From Pseudarthrobacter oxydans (GTDB taxonomy: Bacteria > Actinomycetota > Actinomycetes > Actinomycetales > Micrococcaceae): a stretch of 64,000 bases of DNA. Under the pieces are notes generated by a model. It searched no databases, had not been told where the DNA came from, and saw nothing but the letters and a program-made list of their open reading frames with translations. The stretch covers positions 682,001-746,000 of the forward strand of contig NZ_CP139438.1 in NCBI RefSeq assembly GCF_034258515.1, given 5' to 3'. The position numbers and the translations under genes were made by a program. Below are positions 1 to 9,732 of this stretch, in pieces (the stretch's first letter is position 1; every line of letters begins with the position of its first letter).

Positions 1-96
1 GGCTGCCGGAGTGGAACCGCCGCCGCAGGCGGTCAGTCCGAGGGCTGCGGTGGCGGCGAGGGCGATGCCGGCCAAGGCGCTGTTGCGGATCTTCAT
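1..96 (-). CDS. Lipoprotein N-terminus, probable iron-siderophore binding protein (partial)
   Basis: Only the first 32 codons are inside the window; the gene runs off the left edge. They form a lipoprotein signal peptide: a short basic start (MKIR), an alanine-rich hydrophobic core and a lipobox LTAC with the lipidated cysteine at residue 24, followed by a Gly/Ser-rich linker. This is typical of ABC substrate-binding lipoproteins of Gram-positive bacteria. The family is not visible in the fragment. The iron-siderophore guess rests on the IdeR/DtxR-type box about 80 bp upstream of the start, which usually controls siderophore uptake genes in actinobacteria. Confidence 0.6.
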   Translation of the reverse strand, partial: MKIRNSALAGIALAATAALGLTACGGGSTPAA

Positions 97-178
97 TGAG
101 GGGCTGCTTTCTGGGAAAAAGTCAACGGGACCGGAGTCCTCATGGGCCGGGGGATTCGGGAGGCCTACGTGAAAAAGC

Positions 179-197
179 GTAGGTTAGCCATACCTAA
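179..197 (-). promoter_or_regulatory. IdeR/DtxR-type iron box
   Basis: On the minus strand the 19 bp read TTAGGTATGGCTAACCTAC. This follows the interrupted palindrome of the actinobacterial iron repressor box (TTAGGTTAGGCTAACCTAA) with only three changes. It lies upstream of the lipoprotein start at 96. Repression by iron-loaded IdeR/DmdR is inferred from family knowledge. Confidence 0.75.
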
Positions 198-260
198 GCC
201 ACCAAACCACAATGACCTTATGTGAGCAGGATCACAACAATTACGGAACTGTTGCGTGCC

Positions 261-1484
261 CTAATTGCCCGCGCTGTCCGGGAGGGTTGCTGCGGCCTCC
301 AAAGCCATCCATGCCTGCAGCTGGGTGGAAAGTTCGACGGCGGTGCCCGCGGGGCAGGTTTCCCGTGCCGGCTTGGCGGCATGTACGGAGAAGATGCTTG
401 CGCCGTTCCTTCCGGCGGCCTGGCCGGCTTCCGCGGGGCGCCGACCGGCCCAGAAGGCGCCTGCTGTGTCGGCCACCAGCGTGGCTGCGGTGCTGCGGGT
501 CTGCGGGGACAGCCGGACATCGGCGGCCGCCAGCGCGAGGTAGCGGCAGAGGATCCCGGTGAACAGGCCGCCGTCGCCCGTGCCTTCGCACCGCAGGACG
601 CGGCCCTCGCCGGGGGTTTGTGCGCCGGTGGGGGCCGGCACCGTCAGCAGCTGGTCCACCGCCTCCACCACGACTGCTGCCCGGGCAAGGTTCGCCTCCC
701 CGCCCTGTTCCAGGAGGGCGCCCAGGACGGGGCCCTGGTTATAGGTGTAGACCGCCCGTTCAAGCACCACTTCGCCGGCCGCATTCAGCCGCGCCCCGTC
801 AAGGTACAGGCCCTGGTCCGGGTCGAAGAGGGTGGCCCCCAGCCAGTCCAGCAGCGCCTGTGCCTTCCCGGGGCTGCCCGTCCGGGCGAAGTAGAGGGCG
901 ACCGGCGCCGTGGCCGGGGTGTTCTTGAAATCCCGCGCCTTGCTCCAGAAAGCGCCGCCGCCCAGGTCGGCGGTGCACGCGGCCTCGAACTGGAGGGTGA
1001 GGGACTTCCGGACGCGCGCGTTGCGCCCGCGCCCCGGCCTGCGGGTCTCCTCGGCCAGCTTGTCGAGCCGGTGGGTGGCAAGCGCCAGCCAGGCCATGTC
1101 GTCGTAATAGCTGTTGACGAACGTGAAAGCGTTCCGCAGTCGGATGCCGGTGACCAGGCGGGAGGCGAGCCGCCCGGCGCTGGGGTGTTCCGGGCCGTTG
1201 AACCGCGCGGCCGGGGTGGCGCCGTAGCCGAGTTCCCGCCGCCCTGCATCAACCAGGCAGTCAACGTAATGGGCCTGCCACCAGTAATGCCAGGAGCCCG
1301 GGAGTGCGCCCTTCGGATCCCTGCGCCAGGAAGGTGGGGGCCACTGCACGGCACCGAGATGGGTGCCCGGCAGGAACAGGAGCCTCCTGCCGAAGAGCGT
1401 GGTCACCGATCGTGCAGCTTCATTTGCCCTGCCGTGCCAGTGGGAAAGATCCTGGCGGTCAGGGGCGGGCTCCGGACGCGTCAT
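261..1484 (-). CDS. Glycoside hydrolase family 76 (alpha-1,6-mannanase-like)
   Basis: A 407-residue protein matching the (alpha/alpha)6-barrel GH76 family, which cleaves alpha-1,6-mannans. The family hallmark, two adjacent catalytic aspartates, is present at about residues 128-129 in SYYDDMAWLALA. Several aromatic residues (HYWWQAHYVD, about 66-75) fit a sugar-binding cleft. I chose the ATG at 1484 because a GGGTGGGA ribosome site precedes it; an upstream in-frame start at 1562 would add 26 residues without a ribosome site. Neither start gives a signal peptide, so the enzyme appears cytoplasmic, which is unusual for a mannanase. It stands alone; the next gene diverges. Confidence 0.8.
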   Translation of the reverse strand: MTRPEPAPDRQDLSHWHGRANEAARSVTTLFGRRLLFLPGTHLGAVQWPPPSWRRDPKGALPGSWHYWWQAHYVDCLVDAGRRELGYGATPAARFNGPEHPSAGRLASRLVTGIRLRNAFTFVNSYYDDMAWLALATHRLDKLAEETRRPGRGRNARVRKSLTLQFEAACTADLGGGAFWSKARDFKNTPATAPVALYFARTGSPGKAQALLDWLGATLFDPDQGLYLDGARLNAAGEVVLERAVYTYNQGPVLGALLEQGGEANLARAAVVVEAVDQLLTVPAPTGAQTPGEGRVLRCEGTGDGGLFTGILCRYLALAAADVRLSPQTRSTAATLVADTAGAFWAGRRPAEAGQAAGRNGASIFSVHAAKPARETCPAGTAVELSTQLQAWMALEAAATLPDSAGN

Positions 1485-1554
1485 GAATCCCACCCTAGCC
1501 CGCTTCCTCCAGCCGGCCAGGAAGGCCCCGGTGATGCAGGCCTCGCGTATTTCA

Positions 1555-1570
1555 GTTAACATTCACTAAC
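1555..1570. promoter_or_regulatory. Inverted repeat, possible TetR-type operator
   Basis: GTTAACATTCACTAAC is an imperfect inverted repeat (GTTA-N8-TAAC) followed directly by another TAAC. It sits 50 bp before the SDR/acyl-CoA dehydrogenase operon. Similar AT-rich palindromes serve TetR-family regulators of acyl-CoA catabolism in actinobacteria; no such regulator is encoded nearby, so this is inference. Confidence 0.3.
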
Positions 1571-1619
1571 TAACCTCCGCGGCCGCCCTGCCATGGGGGA
1601 CGCGCATCAAGGAGGATGT

Positions 1620-2414
1620 ATGAACGTCAATGGCACTGTGGCGCTGGTGGCCGGGGGTGCCTCCGGCCTGGGGGCGGCAACAGCCCGGCGCCTGTTCGAC
1701 GACGGCGCTTCCGTGGTGCTGGTTGACCTCCCGTCGTCGGCAGGGGCTGCCCTCGCAGAAGAACTGAACGCGGCCGGCGCTCCAGGCAGGTCCGCCGTCT
1801 TTTCACCCGCGGACGTGACCAGCGAGTCCGAGGTCCAGGCCGCCGTCGCCGCCGCGGGCAGCCTTGGCCCGCTGCGGATCGTGGTGAACTGCGCCGGGAT
1901 CGCCACCCCCGGAAAGGTCCTGGGCCGGGACGGCGTGCTTCCGCTCGAGGCCTTCAACCGGGTCATCCAGGTGAACCTCATCGGCACCTTCAACGTGCTG
2001 CGCCTCGCAGCGGCAGCGATGGCAGCCACCGAGCCGGCCACTACGGTGCTGGGCGGGCCCGAGCGCGGCGTGATCATCAACACCGCCTCGGTCGCGGCCT
2101 TCGAAGGCCAGATCGGCCAGCCGGCGTATGCGGCCTCCAAGGGCGCAGTGGCGGCCATGACGCTGCCAATCGCCCGGGAACTGGCCCGCTCGCTGGTCCG
2201 GGTGGTCACCATCGCGCCAGGCATTTTTGAGACGCCCATGATGGCCGGCCTGCCGCAGGAGGCGCAAGACTCCCTGGGCGCGCAGGTGCCGCATCCGTCA
2301 CGGCTGGGCAGGCCCGGCGAGTACGCGAACCTGGTGGCGCACATCGTGGACAACGCCATGCTGAACGGGGAAACCATCCGCCTGGACGGCGCCATCCGGA
2401 TGGGCCCGAAGTGA
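1620..2414 (+). CDS. SDR-family 3-hydroxyacyl-CoA dehydrogenase (HSD10-like)
   Basis: A 264-residue classical short-chain dehydrogenase, closest in appearance to type-2 3-hydroxyacyl-CoA dehydrogenase (HSD17B10-like), an NAD-dependent enzyme of fatty-acid or branched-chain acyl-CoA oxidation. The nucleotide-binding GGASGLG motif is at residues 12-18, NCAG at about 90-93, and the catalytic Ser157, Tyr170 and Lys174 are all present (YAASK). The ATG at 1620 follows a perfect AAGGAGG; an in-frame start 27 bp upstream is therefore unlikely. Its stop overlaps the start of the acyl-CoA dehydrogenase gene, so the two are translationally coupled and probably act on the same acyl-CoA series. Confidence 0.85.
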   Translation: MNVNGTVALVAGGASGLGAATARRLFDDGASVVLVDLPSSAGAALAEELNAAGAPGRSAVFSPADVTSESEVQAAVAAAGSLGPLRIVVNCAGIATPGKVLGRDGVLPLEAFNRVIQVNLIGTFNVLRLAAAAMAATEPATTVLGGPERGVIINTASVAAFEGQIGQPAYAASKGAVAAMTLPIARELARSLVRVVTIAPGIFETPMMAGLPQEAQDSLGAQVPHPSRLGRPGEYANLVAHIVDNAMLNGETIRLDGAIRMGPK

Positions 2415-3616
2415 GCATGGAAACACAGCCCGAGCTGCCCTCAGCGGACTTCTTCGCCTTTGAATCCCTCCTGGGCCAAAAGGAACGGGACAAGCTCGCC
2501 GAACTGCGGGATTTCCTGGCCGCCGAGATTGCGCCGTACGCAGGGGACTGGTGGAACAAGGCCGAGTTCCCCGCGCACATCCTGCCCAAACTGGCTGCCC
2601 TTGAACTCAGCACGCCCGCCCAGCGCGGCTACAGCAACCTGTTCGCCGGCCTGGTCATCGCCGAGATGACGCGCGTGGACACCTCGATTGCCACTTTCTT
2701 CCTGGTCCACCACGATCTGTTTGTCCAGGCCCTGTACGACTTCGGGTCCGCGGACCAGAAGCAGCGGCTGCTGGCGGACGCCTCGGAATTGCGCATCACG
2801 GGTGCCTTCGCCCTGACTGAGCCCAACCACGGCTCGGACGTGGCGGGCGGCATGGAGACGCGGGCCAGGCGCATCTCCTCTGTGACAGGCGAGGCGGACG
2901 ACGACGGTGATGCCTGGGTGCTGAACGGCGCCAAGCGGTGGATCGGCAACGGGACGTTCTGCGACTACATGCTCGTGTGGGCGCTGGATGAGGCGGACGG
3001 GTCGGTCCGCGGGTTCATCGTGGACGCCACGTTGCCGGGCGTCACGCGGACCCGGATCGAGAACAAGATTGCCCTGCGGACGGTGCAGAACGCGGACATC
3101 CTCCTGGCGGACGTCCGCGTGGCCGAGGCGGACCGGTTCGCGTCCGTCAGCAGCTTCGAGGACACCAAGGAGCTGCTGCGGGGCTCGCGGATCATGGTCG
3201 CCTGGCAGGCCGTGGGCCAGCAGCTGGCCGCCTTCGACGTCGCCCGGCAGTACGCCCTGGAGCGCAGGCAGTTCGGCCGCCCGCTGGCACAGTTCCAGCT
3301 GATCCAGCAGCAGCTCGTGACGATGCTCGGCAACGCCGTGGCGAGCATGGGCATGATGGCCGCCCTCGCGCGGCTGCAGGATGACGGCGCCGCGGACATG
3401 CCGCAGGTGGCGCTCGCGAAGTCATACCTGAGCGCGCGGATGAGGGAAACTGTGGCAATGGGCAGGTCCATCCTGGGCGGCAACGGCATTGTGACCGATT
3501 ACCGCATGGCCAAGATCTTCTCCGACGCCGAGGCCATTTACACCTACGAAGGGTCCTTCGAGGTCAACACCCTGATTGCGGGCCGCGCCATCACCGGGGT
3601 TTCGGCCATCGCCTAA
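2411..3616 (+). CDS. Acyl-CoA dehydrogenase, glutaryl-CoA dehydrogenase-like
   Basis: A 401-residue FAD acyl-CoA dehydrogenase. The central [10 protein letters not shown] flavin loop (about 138-147) and the C-terminal GGNGI motif (about 357) are intact, and the catalytic base is Glu380 in TYEGSFEVN, the position used by glutaryl-CoA and related dehydrogenases. The last residues (GRAITG) also match that subgroup. The GTG start overlaps the upstream TGA; an ATG two codons later is an alternative. It pairs with the SDR gene upstream, giving the oxidation and hydroxyacyl-oxidation steps of an acyl-CoA degradation route; the exact substrate is not evident. Its end overlaps the convergent DUF1684 gene by 4 bp. 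Confidence 0.85.
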   Translation: MSMETQPELPSADFFAFESLLGQKERDKLAELRDFLAAEIAPYAGDWWNKAEFPAHILPKLAALELSTPAQRGYSNLFAGLVIAEMTRVDTSIATFFLVHHDLFVQALYDFGSADQKQRLLADASELRITGAFALTEPNHGSDVAGGMETRARRISSVTGEADDDGDAWVLNGAKRWIGNGTFCDYMLVWALDEADGSVRGFIVDATLPGVTRTRIENKIALRTVQNADILLADVRVAEADRFASVSSFEDTKELLRGSRIMVAWQAVGQQLAAFDVARQYALERRQFGRPLAQFQLIQQQLVTMLGNAVASMGMMAALARLQDDGAADMPQVALAKSYLSARMRETVAMGRSILGGNGIVTDYRMAKIFSDAEAIYTYEGSFEVNTLIAGRAITGVSAIA

Positions 3617-4461
3617 TCCTCGCGGGTGTACGGAAGCTTCTCGCCTGCCTCGACGCGCACGTCCAGCGAATTGTTCCGCACCGGCATGGGGCACGTGCCG
3701 TACGGGGTGAAGGCGCTGGGATAGTTGATGGCGCGGTTGAAATCCAGCACCACGGTCGCATTTCCGGATGAATCCGTTCGGGGCCGCGGCAGGGACAGCT
3801 TGCGCCAGTCAGCTGTTTGTCCCGGCGGGGCGGCGCCGTTGGTTTCGTCATGGAAAGTGACGGACAGCGCCCCGAGTTTTTCCTCCTCCGCCTGCAGCCG
3901 GCACTCGTGGGCGCTGCCGACGCGGAACACCACTTCACCCACGGTGCGGTGGATGCCGTCCACCAGGGGGTTGGCCGTGGCGATCGGCACGCCCACGGGC
4001 CGGGGATAGGGTTCGAACCTGCCCGCCACCTCCCACTCCGGGTTGTAGTCGAACGTTGGCACGCCAGCGAATCCGGTGAGCACGGGGGAGGCCGAGTCCC
4101 GGGTCCGGATGGCATAGCGCCCGGCCCGCATGGCCAGTTCCACCACCACCTGGTCCCCGCCAGGTCCGCCGAACTGCACCCACATCAGCGACTCCTCATC
4201 GGCGAGGGCCGCGGAAATCGTCCCGGACACCGGTTCCCCTGACTCCACCAGGGACAGGCCGTCGGCGGGCACCGCGGTGAGTTCCGCGGTCGTACCGTCC
4301 GTCGACCAGAGCCCGGGAGCAAGTTCGACGGCGGCGGGGGAGTTCTCAAGCCACTGGAACGAGGTGAGGGTCAGCCAGCCGTGGCGGGCGGCGAGGGCTT
4401 TGTTGCGGTTGTCGCGGAAGCGCTGCCAGCGCTCCACCTTGGCTGCGGGGAGGGTGCCCAT
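3613..4461 (-). CDS. DUF1684 protein
   Basis: A 282-residue protein of the DUF1684 family (COG3358), function unknown. Recognisable family features are the N-terminal HGWLTLTSFQWLE block and the C-terminal LDFNRAINYPSAFTPYGTCP block, which contains the most conserved residues. There is no signal peptide or membrane segment. I prefer the ATG at 4461, which follows AAAGGA, over a GTG four codons upstream that has no ribosome site. The gene converges on the acyl-CoA dehydrogenase and starts 95 bp from the divergent membrane-protein gene. Confidence 0.8.
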   Translation of the reverse strand: MGTLPAAKVERWQRFRDNRNKALAARHGWLTLTSFQWLENSPAAVELAPGLWSTDGTTAELTAVPADGLSLVESGEPVSGTISAALADEESLMWVQFGGPGGDQVVVELAMRAGRYAIRTRDSASPVLTGFAGVPTFDYNPEWEVAGRFEPYPRPVGVPIATANPLVDGIHRTVGEVVFRVGSAHECRLQAEEEKLGALSVTFHDETNGAAPPGQTADWRKLSLPRPRTDSSGNATVVLDFNRAINYPSAFTPYGTCPMPVRNNSLDVRVEAGEKLPYTRED

Positions 4462-4556
4462 GGTTCCTTTCACACGGTCGGATTGCCATACCCTACAACC
4501 GCACCGCGCCGGCGTTCATTCCACTTTGATACGGTCCGCCCTGTTGAATAGGTGGC

Positions 4557-5102
4557 GTGGACATACTTGCTGGAGTAAGCACCGAATGGCTCAAGGCCCT
4601 GACCTGGATCACGGCAGTAACAGTCGGCGTGGCAATCCTCCTGTGGCGGCCGCGGCGGCCCGACCTGGCGGGTCTGGCAGCCCTGGTGGTGTTCATGGCA
4701 GCCAGTGCCGGCGCGGGGATCTACGTCCTGAACCACCTGGGCGACGGCCGCTGGGGCGGTGACCAGCAGTCAAAACTGAGCCCGCCTCCGCTCACTGACG
4801 CACCGATGGTGGGGCAGTTCCTGGAACCGCTGGAAGGGATGCTGGGCGGCGTTACCGACGGCATCAACGAGTTCGTGGACTTCCGGTCCGCGTTGCCGGT
4901 GGCGCTGGATTTCTTTGTTGCCGCGGGCTGGGCGCTCGCGCTTTCGGTGCCCCTGGCGCTGGTGGCCATGGTAGTCACCGCCAGGGCAGCCAAGCGGCTC
5001 AAGGCAGAATTCACAGGCTATAAGTCTGAAGTTGAGCAACTCCGGAAGGAGCTCGAACTCGTCAAGCGCCACGTAGGTTACCAAGCGCACGACATTATCT
5101 GA
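4557..5102 (+). CDS. Small membrane protein of unknown function with C-terminal coiled coil
   Basis: A 181-residue protein I do not recognise. It has three predicted membrane segments (about residues 13-29, 39-57 and 118-141). Between the second and third is a loop of about 60 residues. After the last segment comes a charged helical tail (RAAKRLKAEF ... EVEQLRKELELVKRHV) with heptad spacing, probably a short coiled coil in the cytoplasm. The start is a GTG without a clear ribosome site; TTGAAT lies 6 nt upstream and could be a -10 element for near-leaderless expression. It precedes ppc on the same strand with a 112 bp gap. Confidence 0.7.
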   Translation: MDILAGVSTEWLKALTWITAVTVGVAILLWRPRRPDLAGLAALVVFMAASAGAGIYVLNHLGDGRWGGDQQSKLSPPPLTDAPMVGQFLEPLEGMLGGVTDGINEFVDFRSALPVALDFFVAAGWALALSVPLALVAMVVTARAAKRLKAEFTGYKSEVEQLRKELELVKRHVGYQAHDII

Positions 5103-5214
5103 GACGGATTCCCCTATGCCGCCGAAGTGCGGGTAGCATCTTTAGCTAGTTACGTGGCTCACAGTATCCAGCGCAGTGTACGAGCCAAGTCCGAACCCTC
5201 GAAAGATAGTTTCC

Positions 5215-8037
5215 ATGGCTCACACTGCAACGAATCCCGAAACCGATCTTGCCTCCGAACTGAGGGCAGACGTCCGTCGCGTCTCCACCCTGCTGGGAGA
5301 ATCGCTGGTCCGCCAGCACGGACCTGAGCTCCTTGACCTGGTGGAGCAGGTGCGCCTCCTCACCAAGGAGTCCAAGGAAGCGGCCCGCGGCGGTGCGGAC
5401 GCCACCGGTCCCTGGAGCGCGCACGACGTCGTGGCCCAGGTCCGCGAGCTCCTGGGCTCCCTGCCCATCGGGCAGGCCACCGACCTGGTCCGCGCCTTCG
5501 CTTTCTACTTCCACCTCGCCAACGCCGCCGAACAGGTCCACCGGGTGCGGGGGCTGCGCACGCGCGCTGAAAAGGACGGCTGGCTGGCCAAGACGGTTGC
5601 CGACATCGCTGACCAGGCCGGACCGGCGGTGCTGCAGGAAGTGGTCAACGGGCTGGACGTCCGCCCCATCTTCACCGCCCACCCCACCGAAGCCTCGCGC
5701 CGGTCCGTGCTGGACAAGATCCGCAAGCTCTCCGACGTGCTGGCCCGGCCCACCGCAGAGGGCACCACTGCACGCCGGCGCCAGGACCGCCAGCTGGCCG
5801 AAATCATCGACCAGATGTGGCAGACGGACGAGCTCCGCCAGGTTCGGCCCACGCCGGTGGACGAGGCCCGCAACGCCATCTATTACCTGGGCAGCATCCT
5901 CACCGACGCAATGCCGGAGATGCTGAGCGAATTCTCCGACCTGCTGGGCGAGCACGGAGTAACCCTTGCATCCCAGGACGCCCCCATCCGCTTCGGCTCA
6001 TGGATCGGCGGCGACCGGGACGGCAACCCCAACGTCACCGCCGCGGTCACCCGGGAGATCCTGCAGATCCAGAACCAGCATGCGGTCCGCATCAGCATCG
6101 GCATGATCGACGAACTGATCTCCATCCTTTCCAACTCCACCGCGCTCGCGGGGGCGGACCCGGAGTTGCTGGAATCCATCGAGGCCGACCTGCAGAAACT
6201 GCCCGGCCTGGATAAGCGGGTGCTGGAGCTCAACGCCCAGGAGCCCTACCGGCTGAAGCTGACCTGCATCAAGGCCAAGCTGATCAACACCGGCAAGCGG
6301 GTGGCGGCGGGCTCGCACCACGAACACGGCCGCGACTACAGCGGCACCGGCGAACTCCTGGCGGACCTGGAACTGGTGGAGCTCTCTCTCCGCAACCACT
6401 CGGCGTCGTTGGCTGCCGACGGCGCACTGGCCCGGGTGCGCCGCGCCATCGCCTCGTTCGGACTCCACCTGGCAACCCTGGACATCCGCGAGCACGCCGA
6501 CCACCACCATGACGCCGTTGGCCAGCTGATGGACCGCCTGGGCGGACCCGGCCTGCGCTATGCGGAACTCAGCCGCGAGGAACGCTTTGAGGTGCTCGGT
6601 TCCGAGCTCGCCTCGCGCCGGCCGCTGTCCGGGCACCCGATCAAGCTCGACGGCGCCGCTGACGGCACGTACGACGTCTTCCGTGAGATCCGCCGCGCCC
6701 TGCGCACGTACGGCCCGGACGTCATCGAGACCTACATCATCTCCATGACCCGCGGCGCCGACGACGTCCTGGCCGCGGCCGTCCTGGCCCGTGAGGCCGG
6801 CCTGGTGAACCTCTTTGGCGAGAAGCCCTACGCCAGGCTCGGGTTCGCGCCCCTGCTGGAGACCGTTGAGGAGCTGCGGGCCTCCGCGGAGATCGTTGAC
6901 CAGCTGCTGTCCGATCCCTCCTACCGCGAACTGGTGCGCCTGCGCGGGGACGTCCAGGAAGTCATGCTTGGCTACTCGGACTCCAACAAGGAATCCGGCG
7001 TGATGACCAGCCAGTGGGAAATCCACAAGACCCAGCGGAAGCTGCGGGACGTCGCCGCCAAGCACGGCGTGCGCGTGCGCCTGTTCCATGGCCGCGGCGG
7101 GTCGGTGGGCCGCGGCGGCGGACCCACGTACGATGCCATCCTGGCGCAGCCCAACGGCGTGCTCGAAGGCGAGATCAAGTTCACGGAACAGGGCGAGGTC
7201 ATCTCGGACAAATACTCCCTGCCCGAGCTCGCCCGCGAAAACCTTGAGCTGTCCCTGGCCGCCGTGCTGCAGGGCTCGGCCCTGCACAAGGACCCGCGCA
7301 CCTCCGCCGACCAGCGGGAACGCTACGGGCACGTCATGGAGACCATCTCCGACGCCGCTTTCGACCGCTACCGGAACCTGATCGACAACCCCGACCTTCC
7401 GGCCTACTTCATGGCCTCCACCCCGGTGGAGCAACTGGGCTCGCTGAACATCGGCTCCCGCCCGTCCAAGCGGCCGGATTCCGGAGCGGGCCTCGGCGGC
7501 CTGCGTGCCATCCCTTGGGTGTTCGGCTGGACGCAGTCCCGCCAGATCGTCCCCGGCTGGTTCGGCGTGGGCTCCGGCCTCAAGGCGGCCCGCGAGGCCG
7601 GCAACGCGGCGCAGCTCGTGGAAATGTGGGAGAACTGGCATTTCTTCCGGTCCGTGCTCTCCAACGTGGAGATGACCCTCGCCAAGACGGACCTGGACAT
7701 CGCCGGCTACTACGTCTCCACCCTCGTCCCCGAGGAACTGCATCACATCTTCCGGTCCATCCGGGAGGAGTATGAGCTGACAGTATCCGAGGTGCAGAAG
7801 CTGACAGGCGAGAACCTGCTCCTGGATGCCCAGCCCACGCTCAAGCGTTCACTCGAAATCCGGGACCAATACCTGGATCCCATCAGCTACCTGCAGGTGG
7901 AGCTCCTGCGCCGCGTCCGGGCTGAAGCGGCTGAAGCCGCTGATGGCATCAGCGGCGCCGAAATTGACGAACGCCTCCAGCGCGCCATGCTGATCACCGT
8001 CAACGGCGTGGCAGCCGGGCTCCGGAACACGGGCTAG
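5215..8037 (+). CDS. ppc: Phosphoenolpyruvate carboxylase
   Basis: A 940-residue PEP carboxylase, full length for the bacterial family. It carboxylates phosphoenolpyruvate with bicarbonate to oxaloacetate, refilling the TCA cycle. All signature blocks are present: TAHPTE with the catalytic His156, [35 protein letters not shown] near residue 585, [14 protein letters not shown] near 624, and the conserved C-terminal [12 protein letters not shown] chose the ATG at 5215; the in-frame GTG at 5176 would add 13 atypical residues. The gene is monocistronic and ends at a strong hairpin. Confidence 0.97.
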   Translation: MAHTATNPETDLASELRADVRRVSTLLGESLVRQHGPELLDLVEQVRLLTKESKEAARGGADATGPWSAHDVVAQVRELLGSLPIGQATDLVRAFAFYFHLANAAEQVHRVRGLRTRAEKDGWLAKTVADIADQAGPAVLQEVVNGLDVRPIFTAHPTEASRRSVLDKIRKLSDVLARPTAEGTTARRRQDRQLAEIIDQMWQTDELRQVRPTPVDEARNAIYYLGSILTDAMPEMLSEFSDLLGEHGVTLASQDAPIRFGSWIGGDRDGNPNVTAAVTREILQIQNQHAVRISIGMIDELISILSNSTALAGADPELLESIEADLQKLPGLDKRVLELNAQEPYRLKLTCIKAKLINTGKRVAAGSHHEHGRDYSGTGELLADLELVELSLRNHSASLAADGALARVRRAIASFGLHLATLDIREHADHHHDAVGQLMDRLGGPGLRYAELSREERFEVLGSELASRRPLSGHPIKLDGAADGTYDVFREIRRALRTYGPDVIETYIISMTRGADDVLAAAVLAREAGLVNLFGEKPYARLGFAPLLETVEELRASAEIVDQLLSDPSYRELVRLRGDVQEVMLGYSDSNKESGVMTSQWEIHKTQRKLRDVAAKHGVRVRLFHGRGGSVGRGGGPTYDAILAQPNGVLEGEIKFTEQGEVISDKYSLPELARENLELSLAAVLQGSALHKDPRTSADQRERYGHVMETISDAAFDRYRNLIDNPDLPAYFMASTPVEQLGSLNIGSRPSKRPDSGAGLGGLRAIPWVFGWTQSRQIVPGWFGVGSGLKAAREAGNAAQLVEMWENWHFFRSVLSNVEMTLAKTDLDIAGYYVSTLVPEELHHIFRSIREEYELTVSEVQKLTGENLLLDAQPTLKRSLEIRDQYLDPISYLQVELLRRVRAEAAEAADGISGAEIDERLQRAMLITVNGVAAGLRNTG

Positions 8038-8050
8038 GCGTTCTGGCGTT

Positions 8051-8104
8051 GCGCCATCACTCTTGGTTGCTCCCGTGCCGGGAAGCAACTAAAAGTGATA
8101 GCGC
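8051..8104. terminator. Long hairpin between convergent genes
   Basis: An interrupted inverted repeat: GCGC, ATCACT and GTTGCT on the left pair with AGCAAC, AGTGAT and GCGC on the right. It lies 14 bp after the ppc stop and 25 bp before the end of the convergent secreted-protein gene, and can serve both directions. Confidence 0.7.
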
Positions 8105-8128
8105 ATCCGTAAGTGGCCGCTGCTGCCC

Positions 8129-8632
8129 CTACAGGCAGCGGACCTTCGGGTTGTAGGTTGCCAGCACACCGTCCGGGTTACCCTGCCAGAGGTAGGCGTG
8201 GAGGTCGTAGTGGATCGGCATGCCAGGGGCGTGGCCCAGCATGGGGCCGTCAAAGTCCTTGCCAAACATGGAGGGCCGGTCGCTGTCGGTTCCCAGGTCT
8301 TGGTCCTCGTCCACCTTGAACCATTCTGCGGCCACCAGCCTGAGTTGGCCCGCGCTGTTGGCTGCGTACGTCAGTGCGTCCGGGGTCAGCGGGTCCATCT
8401 GGCCGAACTGGCTGAAGTTGACGTAGTGGAAGCCCATGCCTGGAACACATTCACCCACTGCCTCGTACCCGGCCATTACGGCTGCGTCAACGTTGCGGTA
8501 CTGGACCGTGGCTTGGCGAACCGCCGCCAGGTCGCTCTGGCCCGAGCCTGCTGAAGCGGCACTGATGCCCAAAACCGAGGCCAGGAGGACCGCAAATGTG
8601 GTGGCAAAAGCGCGAAGGATATTCCGTCTCAT
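8129..8632 (-). CDS. Secreted protein of unknown function
   Basis: A 167-residue protein with a clear Sec signal peptide (MRRNILR, hydrophobic core, ASAG cleavage region near residue 28). The mature part contains conserved-looking motifs seen in a widespread uncharacterised secreted family: VPGMGFHYVNF, DPLTPDALTYA and a C-terminal HYDLHAYLWQGNPDGVLATYNP. The repeated histidines (GFHYVN, LGHAPG, PIHYDLHAY) could bind a metal, but that is inference. Two cysteines, one in the GECVPGMG segment and one second from the C-terminus, could form a disulfide. The gene is alone, between the ppc terminator and a divergent small gene. Confidence 0.75.
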   Translation of the reverse strand: MRRNILRAFATTFAVLLASVLGISAASAGSGQSDLAAVRQATVQYRNVDAAVMAGYEAVGECVPGMGFHYVNFSQFGQMDPLTPDALTYAANSAGQLRLVAAEWFKVDEDQDLGTDSDRPSMFGKDFDGPMLGHAPGMPIHYDLHAYLWQGNPDGVLATYNPKVRCL

Positions 8633-8674
8633 GTTCCGTCTTCTTTTCTCGTTGTTGATACTGAAGATGAGACC

Positions 8675-8695
8675 GCGGGGCTAGTGTAGCCCCGC
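8675..8695. repeat. Perfect 9-bp inverted repeat between divergent genes
   Basis: GCGGGGCTA and TAGCCCCGC are separated by GTG. The hairpin lies 43 bp upstream of the secreted-protein start at 8632 and 79 bp before the divergent gene at 8774, so it is in a leader or promoter region rather than at a gene end. Confidence 0.5.
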
Positions 8696-8773
8696 CGTAC
8701 CGGAGACCGCCATGGGTGATTTGGATCCACTGCCGGACGGGCTTTTCGCAGGCTATTGATTAGGGTTGAAGGC

Positions 8774-9079
8774 ATGCCCTCCTTCCAGACCCGCCTGAAG
8801 ATCACCGGACTTCGGCCGGGTAACCCGCCTGAAGCCGTGATGGACGCTGCGGTGGAAGCGCTGGGAACCCGCCACCATGTGGAGTCGAACCAGCTGCAGA
8901 TTGCCGGCGGGGTGCCGCAGCTGAACCTGCGGTTCCTCGTGGAGGCCACCGAGTACAGCGGTGAGAACCAGCGGGCGCGGGAATCGGCAGCCATGATGCG
9001 GGACGCCGTCGAACGCGTTGCCCTCACCGGTTCGCTCACGGTGCTGCGCCGCAACCGCGGCCGCTGGGCTCCCGTGTAG
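8774..9079 (+). CDS. Conserved-looking hypothetical protein, 101 aa
   Basis: Not recognised. A 101-residue soluble protein with alternating strands and helices (SFQTRLKITGL, a helix PEAVMDAAVEAL, strands around NQLQIAG and LNLRFLVEA, then a helix SAAMMRDAVERVAL). This is consistent with a small ferredoxin-like fold. No cysteines, signal peptide or membrane segment. The ATG at 8774 follows GAAGG closely; an in-frame upstream start lacks a ribosome site. It converges with the dedA gene. Confidence 0.6.
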   Translation: MPSFQTRLKITGLRPGNPPEAVMDAAVEALGTRHHVESNQLQIAGGVPQLNLRFLVEATEYSGENQRARESAAMMRDAVERVALTGSLTVLRRNRGRWAPV

Positions 9080-9114
9080 GACCCGCTGCCACTGGGCCCG
9101 GTGTCGTCCAGCGC

Positions 9115-9732
9115 TCAGCCCAGAGGGCCCGGTTCCTCCACTGGTGACCGGCTGCCGCGCCGCCGGGTCACGATCACGCCGACGGCGGCGCCCACCACCA
9201 GGCCGAGCGCCACTCCAATCAGCGAGCTGGCCCAAAACGGCAGCTTGGTTGCCGAGCCCGTGAAGTAGCCCAGGCCCACCAGCCAGCATGCCCACAGCAC
9301 TGCCCCGATGCCCGCGCACAGGCTGAATCCCGGCGCGGAGACGTTGGCTATGCCGGCAGCGGCCGAGGTGGCCAGCCGGCCGCCCGGGATAAACCTGGCA
9401 CCGATGATGGTCCCGTAGGTGGACGAACGGCCGGCTTTGGCGATGGCTTCGTGGATGCCCTGGTGGACCCGCCGGCCCCACTTCCACCGGTCCAGCACGT
9501 GACTCAGCCGCCGCCGGAAGAGCTGGAAAACCACCATGTCGCCGATCCAGGAGGCCACGGCCGAGAGTATTACCACCAGGAAGACGTTGGCGCGTCCGTC
9601 CGCGGACAGGGCGCCGGCGGTGATCACCACCATTTCGGAGGGAACGGGCGGGAAGATGGCATCACCGAGAACCACGGGGATGATCCAAAAGTAGATCGCC
9701 GTCCCCCAGCTCTCAGCGCTGCCGAAGTCCAT
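9115..9732 (-). CDS. DedA-family membrane protein
   Basis: A 205-residue polytopic membrane protein of the DedA/SNARE-associated family, members of which support membrane homeostasis and are proposed lipid flippases. Visible marks are IFPPVPSEMVVITAGAL near the N-terminus and GARFIPGGR in the second half, the conserved re-entrant-loop motifs. The C-terminus is basic then acidic (RRRGSRSPVEEPGPLG). I chose the ATG at 9732; reading further upstream gives a non-DedA, arginine/proline-rich sequence. It overlaps the preceding membrane-protein gene by 20 bp, so the two are probably co-translated. Confidence 0.85.
   Translation of the reverse strand: MDFGSAESWGTAIYFWIIPVVLGDAIFPPVPSEMVVITAGALSADGRANVFLVVILSAVASWIGDMVVFQLFRRRLSHVLDRWKWGRRVHQGIHEAIAKAGRSSTYGTIIGARFIPGGRLATSAAAGIANVSAPGFSLCAGIGAVLWACWLVGLGYFTGSATKLPFWASSLIGVALGLVVGAAVGVIVTRRRGSRSPVEEPGPLG

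Noticed and set aside
5998..7746. 582-codon open frame opposite ppc
   Set aside because: Antisense shadow. The ppc strand has every PEP carboxylase motif and the antisense translation has no recognisable fold.
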